A stretch of 64,000 nt of DNA, from NCBI RefSeq assembly GCF_003730275.1, contig NZ_QTTA01000016.1, positions 96,001 to 160,000 of the forward strand, in the 5' to 3' direction. Both the position numbers and the translations under genes were made by a program. Positions within the stretch are counted from its first letter, which is position 1. Every line of letters starts with the position of its first letter. Below the pieces are notes generated by a model. It was not told the origin of the DNA and did no database searches. It was given only the letters and a program-made list of their open reading frames with translations. Below are positions 36,297-44,631 of this stretch, one piece after another. The DNA comes from Brevundimonas halotolerans (lineage in GTDB: Bacteria > Pseudomonadota > Alphaproteobacteria > Caulobacterales > Caulobacteraceae).

Positions 36297-38510
36297 ATGC
36301 GTACCACCCTCCTCCTCACCACCGCTCTGGCCGGACTGGCCGCCACTGCCATGCCGGCTCTGGCCCAAACCCGGCCTGTCTCGAGCCCCGTCATCGACCC
36401 GGTGACCCTCGATCCGATCACAGTGCTGGCGACCCGCACCGCCACCCGGGTGGATGAGACCCCCGCCACCGTCACCGTCATCACCGCGCGTGATATCGAG
36501 CAGAACCTCTATACCGACATCAAGGATCTGGTCCGGTTCGAGCCGGGCGTCAGCGTCCGAACCCAGCCAGCCCGATTCGGCGCCGCCCTCGGCTCGACCG
36601 GCCGCGACGGCAATGCGGGCTTCACCATCCGCGGTCTGGGCGGCGACCGAGTGCTGATCGTCGTGGACGGAGTCCGTACCCCCGACGGCTATGCCTTTGG
36701 CCCACAGAGCGTTGGCCGTGGCGGCTATTCCGATCTGGACCTGATGAAGTCGGTCGAGATCCTGCGCGGCCCGGCCTCGGCCCTCTACGGCTCGGACGGC
36801 GTGGCCGGTGCGGTCTCCTTCACCACCAAGGACCCGGTCGACATGCTGGGCGCCAGCCGCAACTGGACCGCCCGGGCGCGCGTCGCCTACGGCTCGGCCG
36901 ATGACAGCCTCGCCACCGGCCTGTCCTTCGCCGGCCGTGACGGTGCCCTGTCCGGTCTGGTCGCCTGGACCCACCGCGATGCGTCGGAGACCGACAATCA
37001 GGGCACGGTGGGCGGAGAGGGCGCCGCCCGGACCGAGCCCAACCCCCAGGGCTTCAGCTCTGACGCCCTGCTGGCCAAACTGGTCTGGGACGTCGCCACC
37101 GACCACCGGCTGGGCCTGACCTGGGACTCCTACAGTTCGGATGTCGACGCCAATGTGCTGTCGGGCCGCAGCGCCTCGGTTCTGGATCTGCGTGCCGAAG
37201 ACGAGACGACGCGCCAGCGCATCGGCCTGGACTGGCGGACTGAAGCACTGCCCGGCCTGGATGAAGCCTCCCTCATCGTCTACCGGCAGGAGTCCGAGAC
37301 CCGCCAATTCACCTTCGAGGACCGGCAACCGGCGACAGATCGCACCCGTGACAACACCTTCGACAATGATGTCATGGGTCTGGCCGCACAGGGGCGTCGT
37401 ACGCTGACGTCAGGCTCGGTCGAGCACCGCCTGATCTTCGGCGGGGACTGGTCCGAAACCACCCAGAGCGGTGTGCGCGACGGCACCCTGCCGCCGTTCG
37501 GCGAGACCTTCCCCTCCAGCCCCTTCCCGGAGACGGACTACACCCTTTCCGGTCTGTTCATTCAGGACGAGATCGTTCTGGCGGGCGGGTCGCTCCGCAT
37601 CACTCCGGCCCTGCGCTATGACGCCTATGAGCTGACGACGGCCGATGATCCGCTGTTCACGGGCGCCAAGGCGGATCAGGAGGACAGCCGCCTGTCGCCC
37701 AAGCTGGGCGTCGTCTGGTGGGCCAATGACCATTTCGGCCTGTTCGCCTCCTATGCGGAGGGGTTCAAGGCCCCGACCCCGTCGCAGGTGAACAGCGCCT
37801 TCGGCAACCTCGCCTTCGGCTACATTTCGGCGCCCAATCCCGACCTGAAGCCGGAGACCAGCCGGAGCCTCGAGGCGGGCCTGCGCCTGCGCGAGGTTCC
37901 GGTCTGGAACGGAGGACGGATGGCGCTGCAGGCCGTGGCCTTCCAGGCCGACTATGAGGACTTCATCAGCCAGGAAGTCGTGTCGGGCGCCTTCACCCCG
38001 ATGGACCCGGCGGTCTTTCAATACGTCAACTTCACCGACGTCGAGGTGAAGGGGCTGGAGTTCCGCAGCGACGCCTCCTGGGACAACAGGCTCCGCGCCC
38101 GCGTCTCGGCCGCCTGGGCGGAGGGCGATCAGACCACGGCGGGCACCACCACGGCCCTGCCCGCGATCGACCCGCTCAAGGTCGTCGCCGGCCTGGGCTG
38201 GGATGCCCCGTCGGGCGCCTTCGGCGGCCAGGCCATCGTCACCTGGTCCGAGGCCAAGGATGCGGCCGACACCACCGGTCTGGCGTGCTCGCCGAACTGC
38301 TACGTCGGGAACGACTTCACCCTGTTCGACCTGACCGGCTACTGGAATGTGACGGATAAGGTCACGGCCCGTGTCGGCGTCTTCAATGTGTTTGATGAGA
38401 CCTACGGCTGGTGGAGTGACGTGTCGGGCCTGTCGACCACCTCCACCGTGCTGGACGCCTACACCCAGCCCGGTCGCAATGTTTCGATCTCCCTGACCTT
38501 GCGTCTGTGA
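36297..38510 (+). CDS. TonB-dependent receptor (heme/hemoglobin receptor family)
   Basis: A 737-residue outer membrane receptor. Signal peptide ends at LAQ (about residue 24); TonB-box-like DPITVLATRT follows, then the plug (about 50-160; DGVRTPDGYAFG, LKSVEILRGPASALYGSDG-like motif) and a beta-barrel to the C-terminus. The plug and GVAGAVSFTTKDP pattern match the hemoglobin/transferrin/lactoferrin receptor family. Substrate is therefore probably heme or a heme protein. The DUF6607 gene follows after 49 bases. Both have Fur-like sites. Confidence 0.88.
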   Translation: MRTTLLLTTALAGLAATAMPALAQTRPVSSPVIDPVTLDPITVLATRTATRVDETPATVTVITARDIEQNLYTDIKDLVRFEPGVSVRTQPARFGAALGSTGRDGNAGFTIRGLGGDRVLIVVDGVRTPDGYAFGPQSVGRGGYSDLDLMKSVEILRGPASALYGSDGVAGAVSFTTKDPVDMLGASRNWTARARVAYGSADDSLATGLSFAGRDGALSGLVAWTHRDASETDNQGTVGGEGAARTEPNPQGFSSDALLAKLVWDVATDHRLGLTWDSYSSDVDANVLSGRSASVLDLRAEDETTRQRIGLDWRTEALPGLDEASLIVYRQESETRQFTFEDRQPATDRTRDNTFDNDVMGLAAQGRRTLTSGSVEHRLIFGGDWSETTQSGVRDGTLPPFGETFPSSPFPETDYTLSGLFIQDEIVLAGGSLRITPALRYDAYELTTADDPLFTGAKADQEDSRLSPKLGVVWWANDHFGLFASYAEGFKAPTPSQVNSAFGNLAFGYISAPNPDLKPETSRSLEAGLRLREVPVWNGGRMALQAVAFQADYEDFISQEVVSGAFTPMDPAVFQYVNFTDVEVKGLEFRSDASWDNRLRARVSAAWAEGDQTTAGTTTALPAIDPLKVVAGLGWDAPSGAFGGQAIVTWSEAKDAADTTGLACSPNCYVGNDFTLFDLTGYWNVTDKVTARVGVFNVFDETYGWWSDVSGLSTTSTVLDAYTQPGRNVSISLTLRL

Positions 38511-38524
38511 GCCGGGAAGCGATA

Positions 38525-38541
38525 ATGCGAATGACTTTCAT
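38525..38541 (+). promoter_or_regulatory. Fur-box-like operator upstream of the DUF6607 gene
   Basis: ATGCGAATGACTTTCAT, 18 bases before the next ATG, carries a well-matched left half (TGCGAATGA) of the Fur dyad and a weaker right half. The overlapping string GATAATGCGAATGACTTTC also matches the classical 19-bp Fur box at about 14 positions. It would let the DUF6607 gene be transcribed from its own iron-controlled promoter. Confidence 0.45.
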
Positions 38542-38559
38542 GTTGGAGACACCCCCCCC

Positions 38560-39546
38560 ATGCGTGCTGCCCTTGCCGTCGCCCTTCTGATCGGCACCTG
38601 TCTGCCGGTCGCCGCCCTTCCCGCGACCGCCCTCGCCCAGGCCCCTGCGCAGGCGACGGCCGACGCGAAATTCCAGCGCGACCGCCAGGCCATCCTCTCC
38701 CAGGCCGGACAGTTCCGCGTGCGGTTCGACATGCGCGAAACTGTTCCGTTCGTCGACGGCTATGAGCCGCTCGACGAGAAACTCTCGGGCGGCAACGAGA
38801 TCGTGCGGGTCGTCTATGACGACGGCACCCGCATCAGCCTGCAGCACATTCTGGTCATGGATCATGAGGGCCAGACCTTCGTGATCAAGCACTGGCGCCA
38901 GGACTGGGTCTATGAGCCCGAAGCCGTCCTGACCTATGCAGGGCCTGACCAGTGGGTGCTGACTCCTGTACCGGAAGACCAGCGCAAGGGCGCCTGGTCC
39001 CAGACGGTGTGGCAGACCGACGACTCGCCCCGTTACGGCGGCGTCGGCGTCTGGACGTACGACCACGGCATGACCGAATGGGCATCGGCGCCCACATTGC
39101 GTCCGCTGGCCCGCCGGGATGCGGTTCGTGATCCGGTCTATGACCGCTATGTCGGGACCAACCGTCACGCCCTGACCCCGTTCGGCTGGGTGCATATTCA
39201 GGACAACCTCAAGATGTCTGGTGCCCAGGGCGATGATAGCGAGGGTCAGGTGATCGTGCACGAGGACGTCGTCAATACCTATCGCCAGTGGGACGGATAT
39301 GATGCTGCCCCCGGAGATGCCTATTGGGCTGATACCCAGGCCTACTGGGCCGGTGTTCGTAGCCTGTGGGACGAGGTGATCGCCCGCGACGGCGGCATCC
39401 GCGTCGAGGAAGAGCCCAATGCCGGGGCCGTCACCGGACCGGCCCTGATGGGTCTGGCGGACCAGATTCACGCCGGAGAAACCACCACCGAAGCGGCGCT
39501 GGCCGAGGCCCGCACCATGATCATGGATGCCACTTCCGGTAGCTGA
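38560..39546 (+). CDS. DUF6607 periplasmic protein, partner of the TonB receptor
   Basis: A 328-residue protein with a signal peptide (LPVAALPATALA). The body is rich in Trp and Tyr (for example HWRQDWVYEP, WVLTPVPEDQRKGAWSQTVWQTDDSPRYGG), which is the DUF6607 pattern. Proteins of this family are found beside TonB-dependent receptors and may handle heme or another ligand in the periplasm. The role is inferred only from its place next to the receptor and a shared iron-type operator. Confidence 0.8.
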   Translation: MRAALAVALLIGTCLPVAALPATALAQAPAQATADAKFQRDRQAILSQAGQFRVRFDMRETVPFVDGYEPLDEKLSGGNEIVRVVYDDGTRISLQHILVMDHEGQTFVIKHWRQDWVYEPEAVLTYAGPDQWVLTPVPEDQRKGAWSQTVWQTDDSPRYGGVGVWTYDHGMTEWASAPTLRPLARRDAVRDPVYDRYVGTNRHALTPFGWVHIQDNLKMSGAQGDDSEGQVIVHEDVVNTYRQWDGYDAAPGDAYWADTQAYWAGVRSLWDEVIARDGGIRVEEEPNAGAVTGPALMGLADQIHAGETTTEAALAEARTMIMDATSGS

Positions 39547-39592
39547 TCATTTTTCTGCTTGACGGCTGCGCTTGCCGTCGCCACGCTTAAGT

Positions 39593-39724
39593 CACTCATC
39601 AAGACCGGTCGAGGGATAGGCCCTTTGACGCCGGGGCAACCTTCGCGAAGAGACCCTCTTCGCGAGATGGTGCCAACTCCTGCGAGGATCACGGTCTCAC
39701 GACCCGGTCCGCGAGAGATGAGTG
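39593..39724 (+). promoter_or_regulatory. SAM-I (S-box) riboswitch ahead of metX
   Basis: P1 is a perfect 8-bp pairing, CACTCATC at 39593-39600 with GATGAGTG at 39717-39724. Inside are the S-box signatures: AAGA, GAGGGATAGGCCC, GCCGGGGCAACC, a P3 hairpin of CTCTTCGCGA type, GGTGCCAACTCCTGC and GAGAGATGAG. S-adenosylmethionine binding turns the downstream methionine genes off. About 60 bases separate it from the metX ATG, with a small hairpin but no obvious T-tract, which points to translational control. Confidence 0.92.
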
Positions 39725-39784
39725 AATCGACGGCCTCTTTCGAGGTCCCGCCGTTTCACGGGTCGATCCACGCACGGGTACTCG

Positions 39785-40819
39785 ATGGGCGGAGTTCGTC
39801 GTGTCGTGCCTGCTGTCTTTTCCTCTCCCACCCTCCCCGCCTGGCGGGACCACACCGTGCCTCTGCCGGGCTTCTGCCTCAGCGACGGGCAGCCGCTCAC
39901 CGATACGACCATGCGCCTTCGCCGGTTCGGGCCGGACAGGGCGCCCGTCCTCGTGGTCCTCGGCGGAATTTCGTCGGACCGGCGCGTGGCGGATGTCGGC
40001 GACGGACGACCGGCCTGGTGGCCCCGCATCGTGCGCCCGGGCGGTCCGGTCGATCTGAACCGCTATCAGGTGCTGGGCCTCGACCTCTTGCCTGGGCCGG
40101 CTGAGGAGCGGATCCGCACCCTGACCCCGGCCGATCAGGCCCGCGCCGTCGCCATCGCGCTTGATCATCTTGGCATTCCGCGACTGGAGGCCGTGATCGG
40201 CGCCTCGTACGGCGGCATGGTCGGACTGGCCTTTGCGTCGCTATTCCCAGAGCGGCTGAAGCAGCTTATCGCCATCTCGGCCCCGCATCGCCCCGCCACC
40301 CACGCCACGGCGCTGCGTGGCATCCAGCGCCGCATCCTCGCCTTCGGCATCGAGACAGGGCGCCCCGCCGAGGCCGTCGCCCTGGCCCGCGAACTGGCCA
40401 TGACCACCTATCGCACGCCCAAGGAACTGAACCTGCGCTTCGGCCAGGACGCCACGCCGGAAGCCGCCGGCCAGCCCTACGCCGTCTGCGATTATCTGAA
40501 GGCCCGCGGCCGTGCCTATGTGCCGCGCATGACGGCGGAACGCTGGATCAGCTTGTCGGACTCGCTGGACCGCCACCGGGTCGAGCCGAAAGCCGTCACC
40601 GTGCCGACTACGCTCCTCGGCTTCACGTCGGACCAGCTCGTTCCGATCTCCGACCTCAATGCGCTGGCCGAGCGACTGCCGAACCTGCGCGCCTGTGTCC
40701 GCGCGCCCTCGCTCTACGGCCACGACGGCTTCCTCAAGGAAGAGGCCGTGGTCGCCGACCTTATCGCCTCGGCCCTGGCCGCCCCCCTGTCCTGTTGTCT
40801 TTCCGAGCTTGCCGCATGA
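39785..40819 (+). CDS. metX: Homoserine O-acyltransferase (MetX family)
   Basis: A 344-residue alpha/beta hydrolase fold enzyme that acylates homoserine, the first step of methionine synthesis. The catalytic Ser is in the nucleophile elbow GASYGGM, the Asp in TSDQLVP and the His in YGHDGF. Whether it uses acetyl- or succinyl-CoA cannot be read with confidence; operon partners of this kind often use succinyl-CoA. The ATG at 39785 follows the SAM riboswitch; a GTG at 39722 lies inside the aptamer and is rejected. Confidence 0.88.
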   Translation: MGGVRRVVPAVFSSPTLPAWRDHTVPLPGFCLSDGQPLTDTTMRLRRFGPDRAPVLVVLGGISSDRRVADVGDGRPAWWPRIVRPGGPVDLNRYQVLGLDLLPGPAEERIRTLTPADQARAVAIALDHLGIPRLEAVIGASYGGMVGLAFASLFPERLKQLIAISAPHRPATHATALRGIQRRILAFGIETGRPAEAVALARELAMTTYRTPKELNLRFGQDATPEAAGQPYAVCDYLKARGRAYVPRMTAERWISLSDSLDRHRVEPKAVTVPTTLLGFTSDQLVPISDLNALAERLPNLRACVRAPSLYGHDGFLKEEAVVADLIASALAAPLSCCLSELAA

Positions 40820-42009
40820 CCTGTCCCCCCTCCCCCCATGACCTCGCCACCCGCCTCGCCCGCGTCGGCATCGATCAGGACCCGGCCCATGGTGCGGTCA
40901 TGCCGCCCCTGCACCTGAGCGCCAACTACAGCTTCGACGGGCTGGAGGGGAAACGCCGCTACGACTACAGCCGCTCGGGAAATCCGACCCGCGACCTGCT
41001 GGGCGAGGCCCTGACGGCGCTGGAAGGCGGCGCCGGCACCGTCGTCACCGCCAGCGGCATGGCCGCCGTCGATCTGGTGCTGAGCGAGCTGTCGCCCGGC
41101 GATCTGGTCCTCGCGCCGCACGACGGCTACGGCGGCACGCACCGCCTGCTGAACGCCCGCGCCCGGCGGGGTCATTTCGAGGTGGCCTTTGTCGACTTCG
41201 CCGACGCCACTGCCCTTGATGAAGTCCTCACCCGCCAGCCGAAACTGGTGCTGGCCGAGACGCCGTCCAACCCGCTGATGCGCCTGACCGACATCGAAGC
41301 TGTGTGCCGGGCAGCCCATGCAGCAGGGGCAAAAGTCGCCGTCGACAACACCTTCCTGTCCCCCGCCCTGCAGCAGCCGATCTCGCTGGGGGCGGACTGG
41401 GTCATCCATTCGACAACGAAGTTCATCAACGGCCATTCGGATGTGGTCGGAGGCGCGGTCATCAGCGCCACGCTTGAGGACCACGAGCGGCTGGCGTGGT
41501 GGGCCAACTGTCTGGGTACGACCGGCGCGCCGTTCGACGCCTGGCTGACCCTGCGCGGCCTGCGCACCCTGTTCGTCCGTATCGAGCGGCAGCAGGCCAC
41601 TGCGGGCGATCTGGCCGACTGGCTGGTCCGGCAGCCGGGCGTGCGGGCCGTCCACTATCCGGGACTGGCCGACCATCCCGGGCATACGCTGGCCAAACGT
41701 CAGCAGGCCGGATTCGGCGCCATGCTCAGCCTCGAGCTGGACGGCGGCAGGGACGCCGCCCGGGCTTTGGTCGAAGGGCTGCAGGTCTTCACCCTGGCCG
41801 AGTCCCTCGGTGGGGTCGAGAGCCTGATCGCCCATCCCGCAGGCATGACCCATGCCGCCATGACGCCCGAGGCCCGAGAGACCGCCGGGATCACCGAGGG
41901 CCTGCTGCGCCTGTCGATCGGGCTCGAGCATGTCGAGGACCTGCGCGCCGAACTGGCAGCGGGACTGGCCCGCGCTGCCCTTGTCTCCGACCAGCGAAAG
42001 GCGGCCTGA
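40816..42009 (+). CDS. metB: Cystathionine gamma-synthase / O-acylhomoserine thiolyase
   Basis: A 397-residue PLP enzyme of the Cys/Met metabolism family. The PLP lysine is in HSTTKFINGHSD; YDYSRSGNPTRDLL and AETPSNPLMRLTDI are hallmarks. It turns O-acylhomoserine plus cysteine (or sulfide) into cystathionine (or homocysteine); the two activities cannot be told apart here. The ATG overlaps the metX stop (ATGA), so translation is coupled. Confidence 0.88.
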   Translation: MTCPPSPHDLATRLARVGIDQDPAHGAVMPPLHLSANYSFDGLEGKRRYDYSRSGNPTRDLLGEALTALEGGAGTVVTASGMAAVDLVLSELSPGDLVLAPHDGYGGTHRLLNARARRGHFEVAFVDFADATALDEVLTRQPKLVLAETPSNPLMRLTDIEAVCRAAHAAGAKVAVDNTFLSPALQQPISLGADWVIHSTTKFINGHSDVVGGAVISATLEDHERLAWWANCLGTTGAPFDAWLTLRGLRTLFVRIERQQATAGDLADWLVRQPGVRAVHYPGLADHPGHTLAKRQQAGFGAMLSLELDGGRDAARALVEGLQVFTLAESLGGVESLIAHPAGMTHAAMTPEARETAGITEGLLRLSIGLEHVEDLRAELAAGLARAALVSDQRKAA

Positions 42010-42010
42010 G

Positions 42011-42988
42011 ATGACCGCCCTTCTCTTGAGCCGATCCCCCCTCGGCCTTCTGCCTGAAGCGAGAGGACCACTGAGGGTGGCCCTCGCTGGATGTGGTGTC
42101 GTGGGCGGGGGCGTGCTGCCGCGCCTGCTGGACCGGCCGGACATCGCGCTGGTCGGGGTGCTGGTGCAGACCCCCGGCAAGTTCCGCTCGCCAGCGCCGG
42201 CACCCGGGCTTCTGTTCACGGATCCGGCGGCGTTTCTGGCACGGGAGCCGGATGTGGTGATCGACACCCTTTCGGATGCCTCGGTGTCGCTGGCGCTGAT
42301 CCGGGCGGCCCTGTCGCGGGGCATCCATGTGGTCAGCGCGTCCAAGCAGGCGGTGGCGGCCGACGTCGAGGGCCTGTCAGCGCTGGCGACGGCGACCGGA
42401 GCGACGCTGCGGTATTCGGCGGCCGTCGGCGGGGGCGTGCCGATGCTGGAGACGGTCAGACTGGCCCGGGCGCTGGGGCCGATCCGGCGGATCGAGGCGG
42501 TGCTGAACGGCACGGTCAACTTCATGCTGAACCGGCTGGCGGCGGGGCATCCGTTCGAGGCGGCCCTGGCCGAGGCGCAGGCGGCGGGGTTTGCCGAGGC
42601 AGATCCGTCCGCCGACCTGACCGGCCGGGACGCGGCGGCCAAGCTGTTCCTGCTCAGCCGGGCCGCCTTCGGGCCGGGGGCGCGGTTGCCGGACCGGGTC
42701 GAGACGCTGGGTCCCGATTTCCAGCCGGGCCCGGCGCCGGTGCGCCAGCTGGCGGTGGCCGACAGCGTCGGGGGGCAGATCACCCTGGCGCCGGTGGCGG
42801 GCGACCCGCTGTTCGCCGAGCTGGCCGATGCCGGCAATGCCATCCGCATCACCCTGGCCGACGGACGGGTGCTGAGCCGGTCCGGGCTGGGGGCCGGGCG
42901 GGGCCCGACAGCCGGGAGCGTCTGGGCCGACCTGAGTGACCTATTGGCGAGCGGCGTCGGAGCGGGCACGAATGGCGCCGAACTCTGA
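42011..42988 (+). CDS. hom: Homoserine dehydrogenase, short form
   Basis: A 325-residue NAD(P)-dependent enzyme that makes homoserine from aspartate semialdehyde. It has the Rossmann start VALAGCGVVGGGVL, AVGGGVPMLETV, LNGTVNFMLNRL and the catalytic DLTGRDAAAKLFLL segment. It lacks the C-terminal ACT domain, so threonine feedback is not expected; control would come from the SAM riboswitch upstream. It starts two bases after metB, and its last 48 bases run antisense into the peptidase gene. A second, regulated hom elsewhere is likely. Confidence 0.87.
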   Translation: MTALLLSRSPLGLLPEARGPLRVALAGCGVVGGGVLPRLLDRPDIALVGVLVQTPGKFRSPAPAPGLLFTDPAAFLAREPDVVIDTLSDASVSLALIRAALSRGIHVVSASKQAVAADVEGLSALATATGATLRYSAAVGGGVPMLETVRLARALGPIRRIEAVLNGTVNFMLNRLAAGHPFEAALAEAQAAGFAEADPSADLTGRDAAAKLFLLSRAAFGPGARLPDRVETLGPDFQPGPAPVRQLAVADSVGGQITLAPVAGDPLFAELADAGNAIRITLADGRVLSRSGLGAGRGPTAGSVWADLSDLLASGVGAGTNGAEL

Positions 42989-44545
42989 GTCCGCCTTCCA
43001 GGTGGGCCAGCGGTCCGAGTTCGCGAGGTCCCACGCCAGCTGGTACATCAGGGTCAGGTTCTCGACCGCCGAGCGAAGGTCGTAATCCTCGCGCCATTCA
43101 TCGCTGCGCTGGTGATAGTCGCGCGAGAACAGGGCCTGATATTCTGGCAGGCCGACCTCAATGCCACCCTCGTCCAGATCCACTCCGTGCCAGGGCATCA
43201 GGGCGGGCACACCGGAGCGGGCGAAGGGGAAGTGGTCCGAGCGGAAATAGTAGTTCTGCTCCGGCTCGCGGTCGTCCGTGACATAGCGGCCCTCGGCCTC
43301 GGCGAGGACGGCCAGATCGTCTTCCAGCGAGTTCTGGCCAAAGCCGAAGATGGCCACATCGCGGGTCGGACCACTGAGTGGCAGCATGTCGATGTTCAGG
43401 TCCGCGACCGTGGTTTCCAGCGGATAGACGGGATCGACCGAATAGGCATAGGCGCCCAGCAGGCCCATTTCCTCGGCCGCCATGTGAGCAAAGACGACGG
43501 TGCGCTTCGGCTGCGGCGAGAGCGAGAAGGCGCGCGCCAGTTCCAGAATGCCGGCCGTGCCCGAGGCATTGTCCCAGGCGCCGTTGAAGATGGTATCGCC
43601 GTGGGCATCGGGCGAGCTGACCCCGACGTGGTCCCAGTGGGCCGAGAAGATCACGACCTCGTCGGGGTTCTCGGAGCCTTCGATCCTGGCCAGAAGGTTA
43701 TAGGTCTGAATTTCCTCGCGGGCTTCCTCGATGTCGACGCTCAGGCGGACGCCCGTCAGCTCAATGGCCTTGAACTGGCCCGTATCGACCGTCGCCATGG
43801 CGCCGTGATCGACGCCGGCGGCCGAGCCCCACTGCATGGCGGTGACTGCGCCCATGGTGCCGGTGAAGGGGATGGGGTCCAGCCCCTCGACCGTCGTGCG
43901 GGTGCGGGCGGGACGCCCGGCCATGCCCTGCCAGCTGGCCTGGTCAAGCACCAGGGTGATGACGCCGACCGCGCCGCGACGCAGGGCCTCCATCTTCTTG
44001 TAGCCGCCGCTGGAATAGGCCGAGTTGTACTCGCCCCGGAACAGTTCGCCCTCGGGCTCACCCGCCAGCACGATCACGACCTTGCCGGTCACATCGAGGT
44101 CGCCGTAGTCGTCCCAGCCGCGTTCGGGCGCAGTGATGCCATAGCCGGCGAAGACGACCGGCGCATCGGCGATCTCGACCCGGCCGCTGTCGTTGGAGGA
44201 ACGCAGCTGGATGTCGGTCGCCGCCAGCGGATGCTGTGTGCCATCCGGCGCGGTCCAGTAGGCCACCGGCGCGCGGGCCGGTGTGAAGCGGAAGAGGGTG
44301 ACGGGCTGCAACCATTGGCCATCCGGACCACCGGGCTGAAAGCCCATGGCCTCATACTGACCCTGCAGGTATTCGAGTGTCATGGCCTCGCCGACCTCGC
44401 CCGGGACGCGGCCCTGGAAGCTGTCATCGGCCAGCACGCGAATGTGCTCGGACAGGCGGTCGGCCGAGATGTCCTGGGCCAGACTCGCGCTGGCGGACAG
44501 GAGGACAGCAGCGGCGGCGACGCCACCCAGAAGACGACGGAACAT
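42941..44545 (-). CDS. M28-family zinc peptidase, copy 1
   Basis: A 534-residue exported metallopeptidase with signal peptide (LLSASASLA). A PA domain lies near residues 130-230, then the M28 core with zinc ligands in FSAHWDHVGV, NGAWDNASGTAG (bridging Asp), the catalytic Glu pair in AAEEMGLLG, DLNIDML, and SDHFPFARSGVP. These aminopeptidases and carboxypeptidases cleave peptides in the periplasm. The gene overlaps the end of hom by 48 bases antisense. Copy 2 lies just upstream. Confidence 0.9.
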   Translation of the reverse strand: MFRRLLGGVAAAAVLLSASASLAQDISADRLSEHIRVLADDSFQGRVPGEVGEAMTLEYLQGQYEAMGFQPGGPDGQWLQPVTLFRFTPARAPVAYWTAPDGTQHPLAATDIQLRSSNDSGRVEIADAPVVFAGYGITAPERGWDDYGDLDVTGKVVIVLAGEPEGELFRGEYNSAYSSGGYKKMEALRRGAVGVITLVLDQASWQGMAGRPARTRTTVEGLDPIPFTGTMGAVTAMQWGSAAGVDHGAMATVDTGQFKAIELTGVRLSVDIEEAREEIQTYNLLARIEGSENPDEVVIFSAHWDHVGVSSPDAHGDTIFNGAWDNASGTAGILELARAFSLSPQPKRTVVFAHMAAEEMGLLGAYAYSVDPVYPLETTVADLNIDMLPLSGPTRDVAIFGFGQNSLEDDLAVLAEAEGRYVTDDREPEQNYYFRSDHFPFARSGVPALMPWHGVDLDEGGIEVGLPEYQALFSRDYHQRSDEWREDYDLRSAVENLTLMYQLAWDLANSDRWPTWKADSEFGAIRARSDAARQ

Positions 44546-44631
44546 GGGGAACTCCGGGATGAATTTCGGGCGCACCTTAGGCCTCGGCCCCTGGTGCGCC
44601 CGTTAAGTTTTCGTCATGTGCCGCTGACGGA

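Noticed and set aside
39722..39784. Longer metX start at GTG 39722
   Set aside because: It lies within the last bases of the SAM-I aptamer P1 stem and adds residues with no family character.
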